A program made the position numbers and the translations under genes. Positions 1 through 7,647 of a stretch of 30,946 nucleotides of DNA are shown here, one piece after another; positions within the stretch are counted from its first letter, which is position 1, and each line of letters begins with the position of its first letter. The DNA lies in the NCBI GenBank assembly GCA_039922435.1, contig JBDTES010000021.1, positions 1-30,946 of the forward strand, read 5' to 3'. The notes beneath the pieces were generated by a model, which saw nothing but the letters and a program-made list of their open reading frames with translations, was not told the origin of the DNA and made no database searches. The DNA is from JBDTES01 sp039922435 (GTDB taxonomy: Bacteria; Patescibacteriota; Saccharimonadia; Saccharimonadales; UBA4665).

Positions 1-490
<490 letters not shown>

Positions 491-494
491 TACG

Positions 495-536
495 TTCTCT
501 GAGTCGTGCACCCTTGTTGGTGTGCAGCTCAGAGAA
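495..536 (+). other. Hairpin just after 23S, likely rRNA processing stem
   Basis: TTCTCTGAG (495-503) pairs with CTCAGAGAA (528-536), and the interior GCACC/GGTGT can continue the stem. It begins a few bases after the inferred 23S 3' end and has no U-run, so a processing stem in the spacer is more likely than a terminator. That role is inferred. Confidence 0.5.
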
Positions 537-554
537 GTGCATTGACTGGTTATT

Positions 555-747
555 GGTGTTTATTAACACCCGTTTGTTTTTATGTTTGTTCTTTTATTTA
601 ACCAATACGCACAATATGTATGGACATCGAGAATAGCTTCGACTACCTCTGTTCCCAAGGGAAAAGAGCAGCCGGAGTCGGCGGATTTATTCCGCCGCCC
701 CGCGCGATGAGGAAACCGTAGGTTTTCCTCATTAGGCGTAGCCGCCT
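555..747 (+). other. 23S-5S spacer with several hairpins, no tRNA
   Basis: The spacer holds four short hairpins: GGTGTT/AACACC (555-560/565-570, followed by a U-rich stretch), GGCGGA/TCCGCC (680-685/691-696), ATGAGGAAACC pairing with GGTTTTCCTCAT with one bulged T (about 707-732), and AGGCG/CGCCT (734-738/743-747), which ends right at the 5S start. No tRNA cloverleaf or T-loop sequence was found. The last two stems probably guide 5S maturation, which is inference. Confidence 0.5.
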
Positions 748-858
748 CGGTGCCCATAGCGAGAGGGAAACACCTGTTCCCATACCGAACACAGCAGTTA
801 AGCCTCTCAGCGGTTACAATACTTGGGGTTCACCCCTGGGAAAATAGCACGGTGCCGT
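748..858 (+). rRNA. rrf: 5S ribosomal RNA
   Basis: The 5S signature CCGAACACAGCAGTTAAGCC lies at 785-804, with CCATA before it and a TTGGGGTTCACCCCTGG arm at 823-839. Terminal helix I can be formed by CGGTGCC (748-754) with GGTGCCG (851-857), using two G-U pairs. Helix II is GAGAGG (761-766) with CCTCTC (803-808). This gives a molecule of about 110 nt, slightly shorter than the usual 115-120. It follows 23S in the same direction and is ended by the hairpin at 868-890. Ends are set from helix I and may be off by a few bases. Confidence 0.93.
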
Positions 859-867
859 ATTATAGTT

Positions 868-896
868 AAACCACCCGAATAGGGTGGTTTTTCTTT
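868..896 (+). terminator. rRNA operon terminator (bidirectional)
   Basis: AAACCACCC (868-876) and GGGTGGTTT (882-890) form a 9-bp stem with a GAATA loop, followed by TTCTTT. It closes the 23S-5S operon. On the opposite strand the A-rich flank also gives a U-run, so it may end the leftward orphan gene whose stop codon (TAA, 895-897) abuts it. Confidence 0.85.
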
Positions 897-1848
897 AGAT
901 GCAGCCAGGATACTTTGCTTGCAACGCTAATAGCTCAGGGCTTGGCTCTTCTTGAAAGGTTTGTTCTATAGGGTTATAGTCGATGATTGTTTTCTCTAAT
1001 AACTGGTCTACTCGATCCGTGAGTTCGACGTTATCTACCGGGGGAGTAGTCCATAACCCTGCGCCTATATGGGCACGGTGCGCTTCGCGCCAGCGCCATT
1101 GTCTGTCTGCGATACTTTGCGGGACAGGGCTCTTATCGCCGGTGTCGACGTCCGTTACACCATCGGTGTATATGGGGATTGCAACGGGTTTTACAGTCGC
1201 CTGCAGGTCAGCCAGGTAGTCTCTTATAAAATCTAGCTCTTGTCGCCTGTCGGCTAATTGTCGTAGTTCTCCGAGGGTCTCTGGCATTACTAGGTTCGTT
1301 GACTCGAGCGCATAGGGCCTGCCTGTCCACTCCACTCCATTGTGATGGTCTATGTTGACAATGTAGGTTGCAAAAGTTTGCCGTCGCCTTGAGTCAACTC
1401 GCCGGGCGGCCTCGGCCAAGAAACTTCTCATTCCATTATGCTGGGGTTTTTGGGGGCGGAGAGTGCCAACACCATAGGTGATTATTTCCTGCGCAGTTGG
1501 AGTATCGCTCCAGCTCATCTGGCGCTGAACACGGAAACCATTGTTGACATACCCATCTGGCCACATCTTACGGGGAGACAGAGTGTCTAGCCCACCGTAT
1601 CTGTACCAAAAGTCTTCGTTTATTTCATTTTGATTGTTCTGCCTTGCCTCTACTCTTTTGCGAGCTGTTGGGTCTAAGTACTGCAGCATCTCAAGATCGA
1701 TATAAGCAGAAGGTGTAAGTGCCAAGGGGACATCAGCGTGTCTGTAAGTAACGACCCCGCGGTTAGAAATCATTTCGGTAGATTGTGCAAGTTCTAAAAA
1801 TGGTACAAAATTAGGATGATTTGGGTAAATAAAGTTGCGCTCTGACAT
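895..1848 (-). CDS. Orphan protein of unknown function, 317 aa
   Basis: I do not recognise this protein. It is a soluble-looking, charged sequence without signal peptide or membrane segment. It contains aromatic/basic stretches, an HHNGVEW segment near the middle, and a coiled or helical part rich in R, D and L (LADRRQELDFIRDYLADL). The ATG at 1846-1848 is preceded by TATACT on the minus strand (plus 1856-1861) with only 7 nt between, so the mRNA is probably leaderless and this start is well placed. The gene lies between the intact 5S and a truncated 5S copy, transcribed against the rRNA operon, which suggests it arrived with the duplication of the 5S 3' end. Codon use does not look clearly foreign by eye. 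Function is unknown; the ORF itself is convincing because of its length and promoter. Confidence 0.75.
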   Translation of the reverse strand: MSERNFIYPNHPNFVPFLELAQSTEMISNRGVVTYRHADVPLALTPSAYIDLEMLQYLDPTARKRVEARQNNQNEINEDFWYRYGGLDTLSPRKMWPDGYVNNGFRVQRQMSWSDTPTAQEIITYGVGTLRPQKPQHNGMRSFLAEAARRVDSRRRQTFATYIVNIDHHNGVEWTGRPYALESTNLVMPETLGELRQLADRRQELDFIRDYLADLQATVKPVAIPIYTDGVTDVDTGDKSPVPQSIADRQWRWREAHRAHIGAGLWTTPPVDNVELTDRVDQLLEKTIIDYNPIEQTFQEEPSPELLALQAKYPGCI

Positions 1849-1855
1849 GTAATAT

Positions 1856-1861
1856 AGTATA
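1856..1861 (-). promoter_or_regulatory. -10 box of the 317-aa gene, leaderless
   Basis: The minus strand reads TATACT seven bases before the ATG, placing transcription start at or next to the start codon. No Shine-Dalgarno is present. Confidence 0.6.
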
Positions 1862-1932
1862 ACATTATAGGTTATGAAACACTAAGCTTTCTCGGTGGTA
1901 GGAACTTACCAGGATATCTAAGATCTAATCTG

Positions 1933-2038
1933 GCGAGAGGGAAACACCTGTTCCCATACCGAACACAGCAGTCAAGCCTCTTAAGCGGTGACAATACTTG
2001 GGGTTCACCCCTGGGAAAATAGCACGGTGCCGTATTAT
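1933..2038 (+). pseudogene. 5'-truncated second copy of 5S rRNA
   Basis: From 1933 the sequence repeats the 5S gene from position 759 to its terminator, with three substitutions and one inserted base, all within the 5S body. The first ~11 nt of the 5S, which supply the 5' strand of helix I, are missing and replaced by unrelated sequence. GGTGCCG (2026-2032) therefore has no partner. Helix II is kept (GAGAGG with CCTCTT, one G-U). It is most likely a pseudogene or a displaced remnant. There is no 23S or obvious rRNA promoter immediately before it. Confidence 0.85.
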
Positions 2039-2042
2039 AGTT

Positions 2043-2071
2043 AAACCACCCGAATAGGGTGGTTTTTCTTT
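2043..2071 (+). terminator. Second copy of the 5S terminator
   Basis: AAACCACCC and GGGTGGTTT around GAATA, then TTCTTTT, identical to the copy after the intact 5S. It lies just before the promoter of the next gene. Confidence 0.8.
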
Positions 2072-2082
2072 TACTAAAATTG

Positions 2083-2088
2083 TATAAT
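2083..2088 (+). promoter_or_regulatory. -10 box of the 217-aa gene, leaderless
   Basis: TATAAT ends 8 nt before the ATG at 2097, leaving room for essentially no 5' UTR. No Shine-Dalgarno precedes the start. Confidence 0.65.
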
Positions 2089-2096
2089 ATACCTCT

Positions 2097-2750
2097 ATGA
2101 GTCAAATTTATAGCGAAATTGAGCCTTCTGTATACCTTCAATTTGAGCGTTTACAGGTAATGGTCGGTTATATAGTTTGTTCAGAGGTTGGGCAACAAGC
2201 GTATCAGGGGGCTCTTGATGCAGCCGAGCTTTCGCGGAGACAGGATGATCTGTTAACCGATGATGCGCGAGATATAGCTGAATTATTTCGTGATAGTGAA
2301 CGGGATGCACGGGCCAAGATGGTATTTGGAGTTGAATCCTATTGGCAGCTCGGTGCAGCTCAACGGTTAATAGACATTATTTATTTATCGCCAATCGCAG
2401 GATCCGATAGTGAAAGTAGAGTTATTGAAGCTACCGTAGATCTACAGGATAAAATATGTTTAGCAACAGAAAAGAACTGCACGTATATCGGAAACTTGAC
2501 TTTAAATAGCTATGAAGTGGAATTTACGGATACACGTTCGCTGAATACGTACTCAGCTAACTGCTTTGGGGCTGATGGGACATCTTTGGATGTGCGTGTT
2601 CAAAATCCTTCTTTAGGAGTCGACTCTCCTTTTATAGTACCAAAGGGTAGGACTAGGATAGATGCACTGAATCGTATTAAGTTGGTACTTGACATGGTTG
2701 AAGACCAAACGGTTGCCCTGATAATGTCAGATGGATCAGAGACAGACTGA
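2097..2750 (+). CDS. Orphan protein of unknown function, 217 aa
   Basis: I do not recognise a family. The N-terminal half is acidic and probably helical (AALDAAELSRRQDDLLTDD-like, with a block rich in D, R and E). The C-terminal half looks like beta strands (CTYIGNLTLNSYEVEF, then ALIMSDGSETD at the end). There is no signal peptide or transmembrane segment. The start is fixed by a perfect TATAAT eight bases upstream. It stands alone between the 5S pseudogene terminator and the KGG gene promoter. Its UGA stop (2748-2750) is one of several showing that UGA is not recoded here. Presence of a good promoter and length support a real gene; function cannot be assigned. Confidence 0.75.
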   Translation: MSQIYSEIEPSVYLQFERLQVMVGYIVCSEVGQQAYQGALDAAELSRRQDDLLTDDARDIAELFRDSERDARAKMVFGVESYWQLGAAQRLIDIIYLSPIAGSDSESRVIEATVDLQDKICLATEKNCTYIGNLTLNSYEVEFTDTRSLNTYSANCFGADGTSLDVRVQNPSLGVDSPFIVPKGRTRIDALNRIKLVLDMVEDQTVALIMSDGSETD

Positions 2751-2855
2751 AGAATATAGTTTGATAAAGATTTGTGTAGAGAGCTAATTCTAGGAGTGGA
2801 TATCTGATACTAAAGGGGCTGTTTCATAAAAGATGAATATAATAGATAATTATTG

Positions 2856-2884
2856 TTGACATTAGCGCAATAGCGTGATATCAT
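2856..2884 (+). promoter_or_regulatory. Consensus promoter for the KGG stress-protein gene
   Basis: TTGACA (2856-2861), a 17-nt spacer and TATCAT (2879-2884) give the best -35 box in the window. Transcription would start near 2891, leaving a leader of about 100 nt that contains a hairpin. Confidence 0.75.
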
Positions 2885-2904
2885 AAGCGTAATTCGAAAA
2901 GAAT

Positions 2905-2949
2905 AAGAGGGTTTCCAGGTTTCTATTTAGATTCCGGGAAGCTCTTTTT
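2905..2949 (+). promoter_or_regulatory. Leader hairpin with U-run (possible attenuator)
   Basis: AAGAG...TTTCC (2905-2916) pairs with GGGAA...CTCTT (2936-2946) with a small internal loop, followed directly by a run of T (2945-2949). It sits between the promoter and the coding region, so it looks like an intrinsic terminator placed in the 5' UTR. An attenuation role is inference. Confidence 0.45.
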
Positions 2950-2993
2950 GTTTCGGATCCAACAAAAGCTAATACACTGGGAGGTGTTATAAG

Positions 2994-3197
2994 ATGGCTG
3001 GAACTAAAGCTGGTGGCCAAGCGGCTGCTGCAACTAACAAGAAGAAGTATGGTAGCGATTTTTACGCTAAAATCGGTGCTCGTGGTGGCAAAAAAGGTAC
3101 AACAGGTGGTTTTGCTGCTGGTGAAGCCGGCCGTGAGCGAGCTCGCAAATTTGGTGCCGTTGGTGGTCGTATTAGTCGACGTACCAAAAAAGCCTAA
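2994..3197 (+). CDS. KGG-motif general stress protein (YciG/Con-10-like), 67 aa
   Basis: This is a tiny, basic, glycine-rich protein with three G-rich repeats: KIGARGGKKGTTGG near residues 27-40, then FAAGEAGRERARKFGAVGG near 41-59. These match the KGG / 'stress-induced bacterial acidophilic repeat' family. Members such as YciG and Con-10 are induced by stress; their molecular activity is not established. An excellent SD, GGGAGGTG at 2979-2986, decides the ATG at 2994. It has its own strong promoter and leader hairpin and a strong terminator, so it is likely a highly expressed monocistron. An overlapping +1 frame from 3013 is a shadow. With 12 Lys and 7 Arg in 67 residues it could bind nucleic acid, which is inference. 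Confidence 0.9.
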   Translation: MAGTKAGGQAAAATNKKKYGSDFYAKIGARGGKKGTTGGFAAGEAGRERARKFGAVGGRISRRTKKA

Positions 3198-3232
3198 TTT
3201 AAATCTCTAATTTTAGAGGCTTATCTGTGAAT

Positions 3233-3268
3233 AAAAACCACCTTGGTTCCCTTGGTGGTTTTTATTTG
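3233..3268. terminator. Bidirectional terminator between convergent genes
   Basis: AAAAACCACC (3233-3242) and GGTGGTTTTT (3254-3263) form a 10-bp stem with an 11-nt loop, followed by ATTT. It ends the KGG gene. The leftward metallopeptidase gene stops inside it (TAA, 3262-3264), so it serves both strands. Confidence 0.85.
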
Positions 3269-3726
3269 GCCTTTTGCAGTCGGTAAGGCCGACACAGCCT
3301 AGAGCGGCTAACTTGCCAGGTAGCTTGGCAGTTGTAACAGCGGTAGACCGAGGTGGTCGATTGGAGAGATCGGGCAAAACAGACTGGGCAAGTGCTACGC
3401 AAGTGTAGCCAATCACGATAGGTGTCGAGGCAGTCTTCAATATAATCATCGTCGATTTTTGGGCCATAGTGTTTTGCTAGGGTCTTGGCTTTGTGCCAGG
3501 CCGAAACCTCCATTTGGAGTAGCTCAACGTCGTTGGTATAGTCGGTGTGTCCCAGCAGGGCGTGTCCCAGCTCATGAAGCAGCGCCCAGGAATTATGATT
3601 TGGCTGCTCCTGAGTAGTCTTTTTATACGAAACGTGCTTTTTCTGAGCGTGCCACGAAAAGCTTGACCCCTCAACGAACGATAGGTCTGGGTAATCATTT
3701 TTAATTCTAGTTATTATATCTTCCAT
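3262..3726 (-). CDS. ImmA/IrrE-like zinc metallopeptidase with C-terminal zinc ribbon, 154 aa
   Basis: Residues about 45-75 carry LLHELGHALLGH, with zinc ligands H51 and H55 and catalytic E52. E73, in MEVSAW about 20 residues later, is in the right place for the third ligand, as in IrrE/ImmA-type peptidases. The C-terminus has two cysteine pairs, CPVC (113-116) and CYNC (130-133), forming a zinc-ribbon-like module, with a basic tail. Family members cut repressors in stress or mobile-element responses; the target here is unknown and no XRE-type repressor gene is next to it. It follows the ROK kinase with 8 nt between stop and start, so the two are probably co-transcribed. The zinc ribbon suggests nucleic-acid or partner binding. 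Confidence 0.8.
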   Translation of the reverse strand: MEDIITRIKNDYPDLSFVEGSSFSWHAQKKHVSYKKTTQEQPNHNSWALLHELGHALLGHTDYTNDVELLQMEVSAWHKAKTLAKHYGPKIDDDYIEDCLDTYRDWLHLRSTCPVCFARSLQSTTSVYRCYNCQATWQVSRSRLCRPYRLQKAK

Positions 3727-3734
3727 GATGGCGG

Positions 3735-4544
3735 CTACTTTGGTAGGTAAGTGTCTCTAGCTAAATCATAGCAACCATAGATAACGGCTTCATCTGGTCG
3801 CTGGGCCTCCACTATAGGTGGGATTTTTAGCATTGGTGTCTCATAGCGCTTTAGACCGTCGACTAATGAGTCATGAAATTTCTCTAAGTAATGACCGACA
3901 CCACCACCTATTACTATAATCTCTGGGTGCAAGATAGCGATTAACTCCAAAAACCCCGGCACAAGGTCACGGGTAATTGTCTTCCAGGTTTCGGCGTCGT
4001 CTATCTCGGAAGCTCTTTTGCCGAACCGTTGGACGATGGCGCTGCCAGAAGCATACGATTCCCAAGGGACGAGCTTACCGTGGTGCTCAAGCATCATATT
4101 GCGCCCACCAGCATCACTTAGACCAGACTCTATAACTCGGCCCACTACCAGTCCGTAGCCTATACCGGTACTAATGGTTACATATAATACTCGATCTTCT
4201 TTTAGGAGTACTGCCTCACCTAGACCAGCTAGCTTGGCATCGTTTTCTAGTAGCATAGGGCAATGGGAGATAGTTTCAACGTTTTTGAGCAAGGGAACAT
4301 TTGTCCAGGGCAGGTTGCCGAAGTTGATTACTCGCCCGCGGGGCCTATCGAGTGCTCCGGGGGCGGCCACACAGCCAGCCCGAAAGTCCTGAGTCTTAAA
4401 ACTGCGGATAGTTTTGGTCAGTTCTTGTAGGAATTCATCGTACTTCTTGGGGGTCGGGAATTTAATTTGCTCTTCAAGGGCGCCTTCGTCCGAAAAAACG
4501 GCCGCCAGCGTCTTAGTCCCTCCGATGTCGATTCCGAGATACAT
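3735..4544 (-). CDS. ROK-family sugar kinase (glucokinase-like), 269 aa
   Basis: The N-terminal phosphate-binding motif DIGGTKT is at residues 6-12. The catalytic aspartate lies in LENDAK (99-104), a second glycine-rich loop STGIG is at 125-129, and a GGGVG motif sits near the C-terminus. The protein would phosphorylate a hexose or N-acetylhexosamine with ATP in the cytoplasm; the sugar cannot be told from sequence. The zinc-binding CxCGxxGCxE segment typical of many ROK kinases is absent: the region around WESYASGSA (161-169) keeps the E and ASG but no cysteines. The ATG is preceded by an extended -10 (TGGTAAACT on the minus strand, -10 hexamer at plus 4554-4559) about 9 nt away. The metallopeptidase gene follows it closely. 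Confidence 0.88.
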   Translation of the reverse strand: MYLGIDIGGTKTLAAVFSDEGALEEQIKFPTPKKYDEFLQELTKTIRSFKTQDFRAGCVAAPGALDRPRGRVINFGNLPWTNVPLLKNVETISHCPMLLENDAKLAGLGEAVLLKEDRVLYVTISTGIGYGLVVGRVIESGLSDAGGRNMMLEHHGKLVPWESYASGSAIVQRFGKRASEIDDAETWKTITRDLVPGFLELIAILHPEIIVIGGGVGHYLEKFHDSLVDGLKRYETPMLKIPPIVEAQRPDEAVIYGCYDLARDTYLPK

Positions 4545-4553
4545 ATATCTTTT

Positions 4554-4559
4554 AGTTTA
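4554..4559 (-). promoter_or_regulatory. Extended -10 of the ROK kinase operon
   Basis: The minus strand reads TGGTAAACT, with the hexamer ending 9 nt before the ATG, suggesting a 5' UTR of only a few bases and no SD. Confidence 0.45.
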
Positions 4560-4601
4560 CCACCCCTTGGCCTAGGCACGTAGTCTTTACCACGCCCTCG
4601 C

Positions 4602-4630
4602 TGGACTAAAAAGATATTAACAGGTATAAT
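4602..4630 (+). promoter_or_regulatory. Promoter for the S1 / IF-2 transcript
   Basis: TGGACT (4602-4607), 17-nt spacer, perfect TATAAT (4625-4630). The start codon is ~98 nt downstream, giving a true leader. Confidence 0.7.
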
Positions 4631-4653
4631 GTAGGTAATCTTGTGGATTTAAT

Positions 4654-4683
4654 TTAGGTCCAGGGCTATTACTCTGGATCTAA
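4654..4683 (+). promoter_or_regulatory. Leader stem-loop of the S1 mRNA
   Basis: TTAGGTCCAG pairs with CTGGATCTAA over 10 bp (one G-U) around a 10-nt loop. It lies between the promoter and the SD of the S1 gene. Ribosomal protein S1 is known to repress its own mRNA through a structured leader in E. coli; a similar role here is inferred only. Confidence 0.5.
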
Positions 4684-4727
4684 GTTAGCTATCTGCCGGA
4701 AATACATTCGAAGGAGGCACTTAAGAA

Positions 4728-5798
4728 ATGCCAAAAAACAATTTAGTAACAATGGATGAGCTACTAGCTCAGAGTGACATTAAACAGTTAAATACTGGTG
4801 ATGTTATCGAGGGGATAGTTAGCTCTGTCCGAAAACATCAGATCTGGATAGATTTGGGGCCGCAGGGCGTCGGTGTGATTATGCGCCGCGAAGTTGGCCA
4901 TGGTCAGACGCTAGAAGAGGGTCAGACGGTCACAATCAGCGTAATAGACCCAGAAATGGAAGAGGGCTACGCGCTGCTGAGTATGCGCCGGGCTGTCAAA
5001 GACCGGGGCTGGGATGAACTGCAACGGGCTTTCGAAGCTAGTGAAATTATCGAAATTATGCCATATGACGCTAATCGTGGTGGTCTGCTGGTCGAGCTAG
5101 AAGGGATTCGCGGCTTCTTGCCTGTTTCTCAGCTGGCCGCATCGCACTACCCACGGGTTTCTGGGGCTGACAAGGATGAGATATTGCAGAAACTGCACGC
5201 TCTAACTGGCAAACCTATTCGAGTCCGTATACTCGATGTTAGTCGCAAGGATAACAAGCTTATTTTCTCTGAAAAAGAAGCCGTTAAAGATGACATGCAG
5301 GCACGCTTTGCCGAGCTGAAAGTTGGCGACGTGGTTGAAGGTACGGTTACTGGTGTAATCGACTTTGGGGCATTTATCAATATCGATGGTATTGAGGGCT
5401 TAATCCATATTTCTGAGATTTCTTGGGAACGTGTTGAGAACCCACGTGATTACGTTAAAGTTGGCGAAACCGTCAAGGCCAAGATTATCGCTATCGATAA
5501 GGACCGTTTATCACTTAGTCTCAAGCAAATGACTGAGGATCCATGGCTCCAAGAAGTTAAAGCTTTTAAGAAGGGCGATAGCGTCGAGGGTAAAGTCACC
5601 CGCATTACGCCATTTGGAGCTTTTGTGCAGCTTAGCTCGAGCGTCGAGGCTTTGGTACACGTTTCAGAAATGGGTGATGATAATGATGTTGATCCTGAGA
5701 AGATCTTTCAGCTGAATGAGACAAAGAAATTTAAGGTGCTCGATATTGATACCGATGCCCGCAAGATTTCTCTGAGCCTCAAAGACGCCAAGAAGTAG
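4728..5798 (+). CDS. rpsA: 30S ribosomal protein S1, four S1 domains, 356 aa
   Basis: Four OB-fold S1 RNA-binding domains can be read at about residues 20-88, 103-183, 197-267 and 280-352. The last two have the clearest signature (GDVVEGTVTGVIDFGAF and GDSVEGKVTRITPFGAFV, each followed by a LIHISE/LVHVSE element). E. coli S1 has six domains; four-domain forms are common in Gram-positive and CPR bacteria. The protein helps mRNA bind to the 30S subunit. An excellent SD, AAGGAGG at 4711-4717, decides the ATG at 4728. It begins a co-directional run with IF-2, 53 nt downstream. The first two domains are more divergent, as expected for those that contact the ribosome. Confidence 0.92.
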   Translation: MPKNNLVTMDELLAQSDIKQLNTGDVIEGIVSSVRKHQIWIDLGPQGVGVIMRREVGHGQTLEEGQTVTISVIDPEMEEGYALLSMRRAVKDRGWDELQRAFEASEIIEIMPYDANRGGLLVELEGIRGFLPVSQLAASHYPRVSGADKDEILQKLHALTGKPIRVRILDVSRKDNKLIFSEKEAVKDDMQARFAELKVGDVVEGTVTGVIDFGAFINIDGIEGLIHISEISWERVENPRDYVKVGETVKAKIIAIDKDRLSLSLKQMTEDPWLQEVKAFKKGDSVEGKVTRITPFGAFVQLSSSVEALVHVSEMGDDNDVDPEKIFQLNETKKFKVLDIDTDARKISLSLKDAKK

Positions 5799-5851
5799 TA
5801 TGTTTAGTTTTAGTGTTTAGGCCAACTTAGGACGGCCGGAAAGGAGTGCAG

Positions 5852-7615
5852 ATGGCTACAACAATCCAGATAGAAGACAATATAACCGTCGGCACTCTGG
5901 CCGAACGTCTAAAATTGCCAGTTACGCGCTTAATCGGTGAGCTGATGAAGAATGGTATTCTAGCCACTATTAATGAGCGGCTAGACTTTGATACAGCCCA
6001 GATAATTGTGGGCGAACTAGGGCTTGACGTAGAACTGGTTCAAAAGACTGAGGAATTGACTGTAGTACCGAAAGAACGTCAAAAACGGACTGGTGATCAC
6101 TTATCGCCTCGTCCACCAGTTGTAGCAGTAATGGGACACGTCGATCACGGTAAAACAACTCTACTAGACGCTATTCGTGGCGCTCATGTGGCTCAGGGTG
6201 AAGCTGGCGGTATCACTCAGCATATATCAGCCTATCAGGTTAGCCGTGGTGACCGTCTAATAACTTTTCTTGATACGCCTGGACACGAAGCTTTTGCGGC
6301 TATTCGTGAACACAGCGCTCTTCTGACGGACATCGTAATTATCGTAGTTGCTGCTGATGATGGTGTTAAACCGCAAACAATTGAAGCTATTCGTTATGCC
6401 CGTAAGGCCGGTGTTAGGATTATTGTGGCGATTAACAAGATGGATAAAGAGGGGGCCAACCCGAATCTAGTTAAGCAGCAGTTGGCTGAACAAGATTTAT
6501 TAGTCGAAGACTGGGGTGGGGATATTGTGGCTTTACCGGTTTCGGCCAAAGCTCACCAAGGTATTGATGAATTATTAGATATGATTTTACTGGTTAGTGA
6601 TGTCGAGGAATTACAAGCTGATGCGACAGTCTCGGCCCAGGGGTTGATAATCGAAGCACATATCGAACAGGGACGTGGCCCGGTGGCTCATGCTCTAATC
6701 GAGGAAGGTACTCTAAAAGCCGGCGACTTTGTAGTATCTGGTGCGACTTATGCTAAAATCCGTAACCTAGAATCTACCAGTGGTCAGGTTCTAAAAACGG
6801 CTGGTCCGTCAACTCCGGTCGTAATAAGTGGCTTTAAGACTTTACCAGAATTTGGTGAGGCCTTTAGGGTAGTCGCTAACGAGAAGCTAGCTCGTAGCCA
6901 AGCCGAAAAAACATCTATTAGCCAACATGCCGGGACAGCTCGAAGCGACATGAGCGGTAGTGAGTTACTACGTATCATGAGCCGAAGCGATACCTTGCAG
7001 GAATTGCCGATAATTGTTAAAGCAGACGTACAGGGTTCCTTGACCTCAGTTGCGGATAGTCTTAAATCAGCTGATACCGATGAGGTAGCAGTGCGAATAG
7101 TGGAATCGGGTGTAGGCGCAATTAATGACAACGATATTTACATGGCCCACTCTTCAGGTGCTATAGTTTATGGTTTTGGAACTACCATACCAAGTAATAT
7201 TAAACGTATTGCTAGTCGTGATAAGGTATCGGTTCGACTATATAACGTCATATATGAGTTAATTGATGATGTAAGAACTGAACTAGGGCACTTACTGGCA
7301 CCGGAGGTGATTGAGAAGGTGCTGGGCGTTCTTGAGGTTAAGGCTGTCTTCAAGACTACTAAGAGTGAGGTTATTTGCGGAGGTGAAGTGCTGGAAGGTA
7401 AATTAACTGTGCCGGCTTTGGCTCGGATTGACCGAGGTAAAGAGATGATCGCTGAAGCTAAAGTTACTCAGCTAAAACGTGCCTCTAATGATGCTAAAGA
7501 AATTGCTACCGGAGAGCTATGTGGCATAAGTCTATCGACAGATAGTCGGGTTGAGCTACAGGAAGGCGATAAAATTAGCGTGTTTACTAGGGAGACGCGG
7601 GCTCGTAGCCTGTAG
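5852..7615 (+). CDS. infB: Translation initiation factor IF-2, 587 aa
   Basis: IF-2 is the GTPase that brings formyl-Met-tRNA to the 30S subunit and promotes subunit joining. G1 is GHVDHGKT (95-102), the switch I region has GGITQHI (119-125), G3 is DTPGH (141-145), G4 is NKMD (195-198) and G5 is SAK (231-233). A short N-terminal domain (residues 1-70) with an IF2-N-like helical region precedes the G domain. The long, basic N-terminal extension of many bacteria is absent, giving 587 aa against about 740-890 in typical species. SD AAGGAG (5841-5846) lies 5 nt before ATG 5852, so this start is preferred over the GTG at 5846, which overlaps the SD. It follows rpsA and probably shares its transcript. 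Confidence 0.95.
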   Translation: MATTIQIEDNITVGTLAERLKLPVTRLIGELMKNGILATINERLDFDTAQIIVGELGLDVELVQKTEELTVVPKERQKRTGDHLSPRPPVVAVMGHVDHGKTTLLDAIRGAHVAQGEAGGITQHISAYQVSRGDRLITFLDTPGHEAFAAIREHSALLTDIVIIVVAADDGVKPQTIEAIRYARKAGVRIIVAINKMDKEGANPNLVKQQLAEQDLLVEDWGGDIVALPVSAKAHQGIDELLDMILLVSDVEELQADATVSAQGLIIEAHIEQGRGPVAHALIEEGTLKAGDFVVSGATYAKIRNLESTSGQVLKTAGPSTPVVISGFKTLPEFGEAFRVVANEKLARSQAEKTSISQHAGTARSDMSGSELLRIMSRSDTLQELPIIVKADVQGSLTSVADSLKSADTDEVAVRIVESGVGAINDNDIYMAHSSGAIVYGFGTTIPSNIKRIASRDKVSVRLYNVIYELIDDVRTELGHLLAPEVIEKVLGVLEVKAVFKTTKSEVICGGEVLEGKLTVPALARIDRGKEMIAEAKVTQLKRASNDAKEIATGELCGISLSTDSRVELQEGDKISVFTRETRARSL

Positions 7616-7632
7616 AGGGCTATATTTGAGTC

Positions 7633-7641
7633 TGGTATAAT
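7633..7641 (+). promoter_or_regulatory. Extended -10 promoter of the DUF5663-like gene, leaderless
   Basis: TGGTATAAT is an extended -10 (hexamer 7636-7641), 6 nt before the ATG at 7648. There is no SD, so the message is probably leaderless even though it lies just 32 nt after infB. Confidence 0.65.
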
Positions 7642-7647
7642 AGGTCT

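Noticed and set aside
491..747. tRNA in the 23S-5S spacer, or a protein on the minus strand at 563-757
   Set aside because: No cloverleaf or T-loop is seen, and the frame lies across spacer hairpins without start signals.
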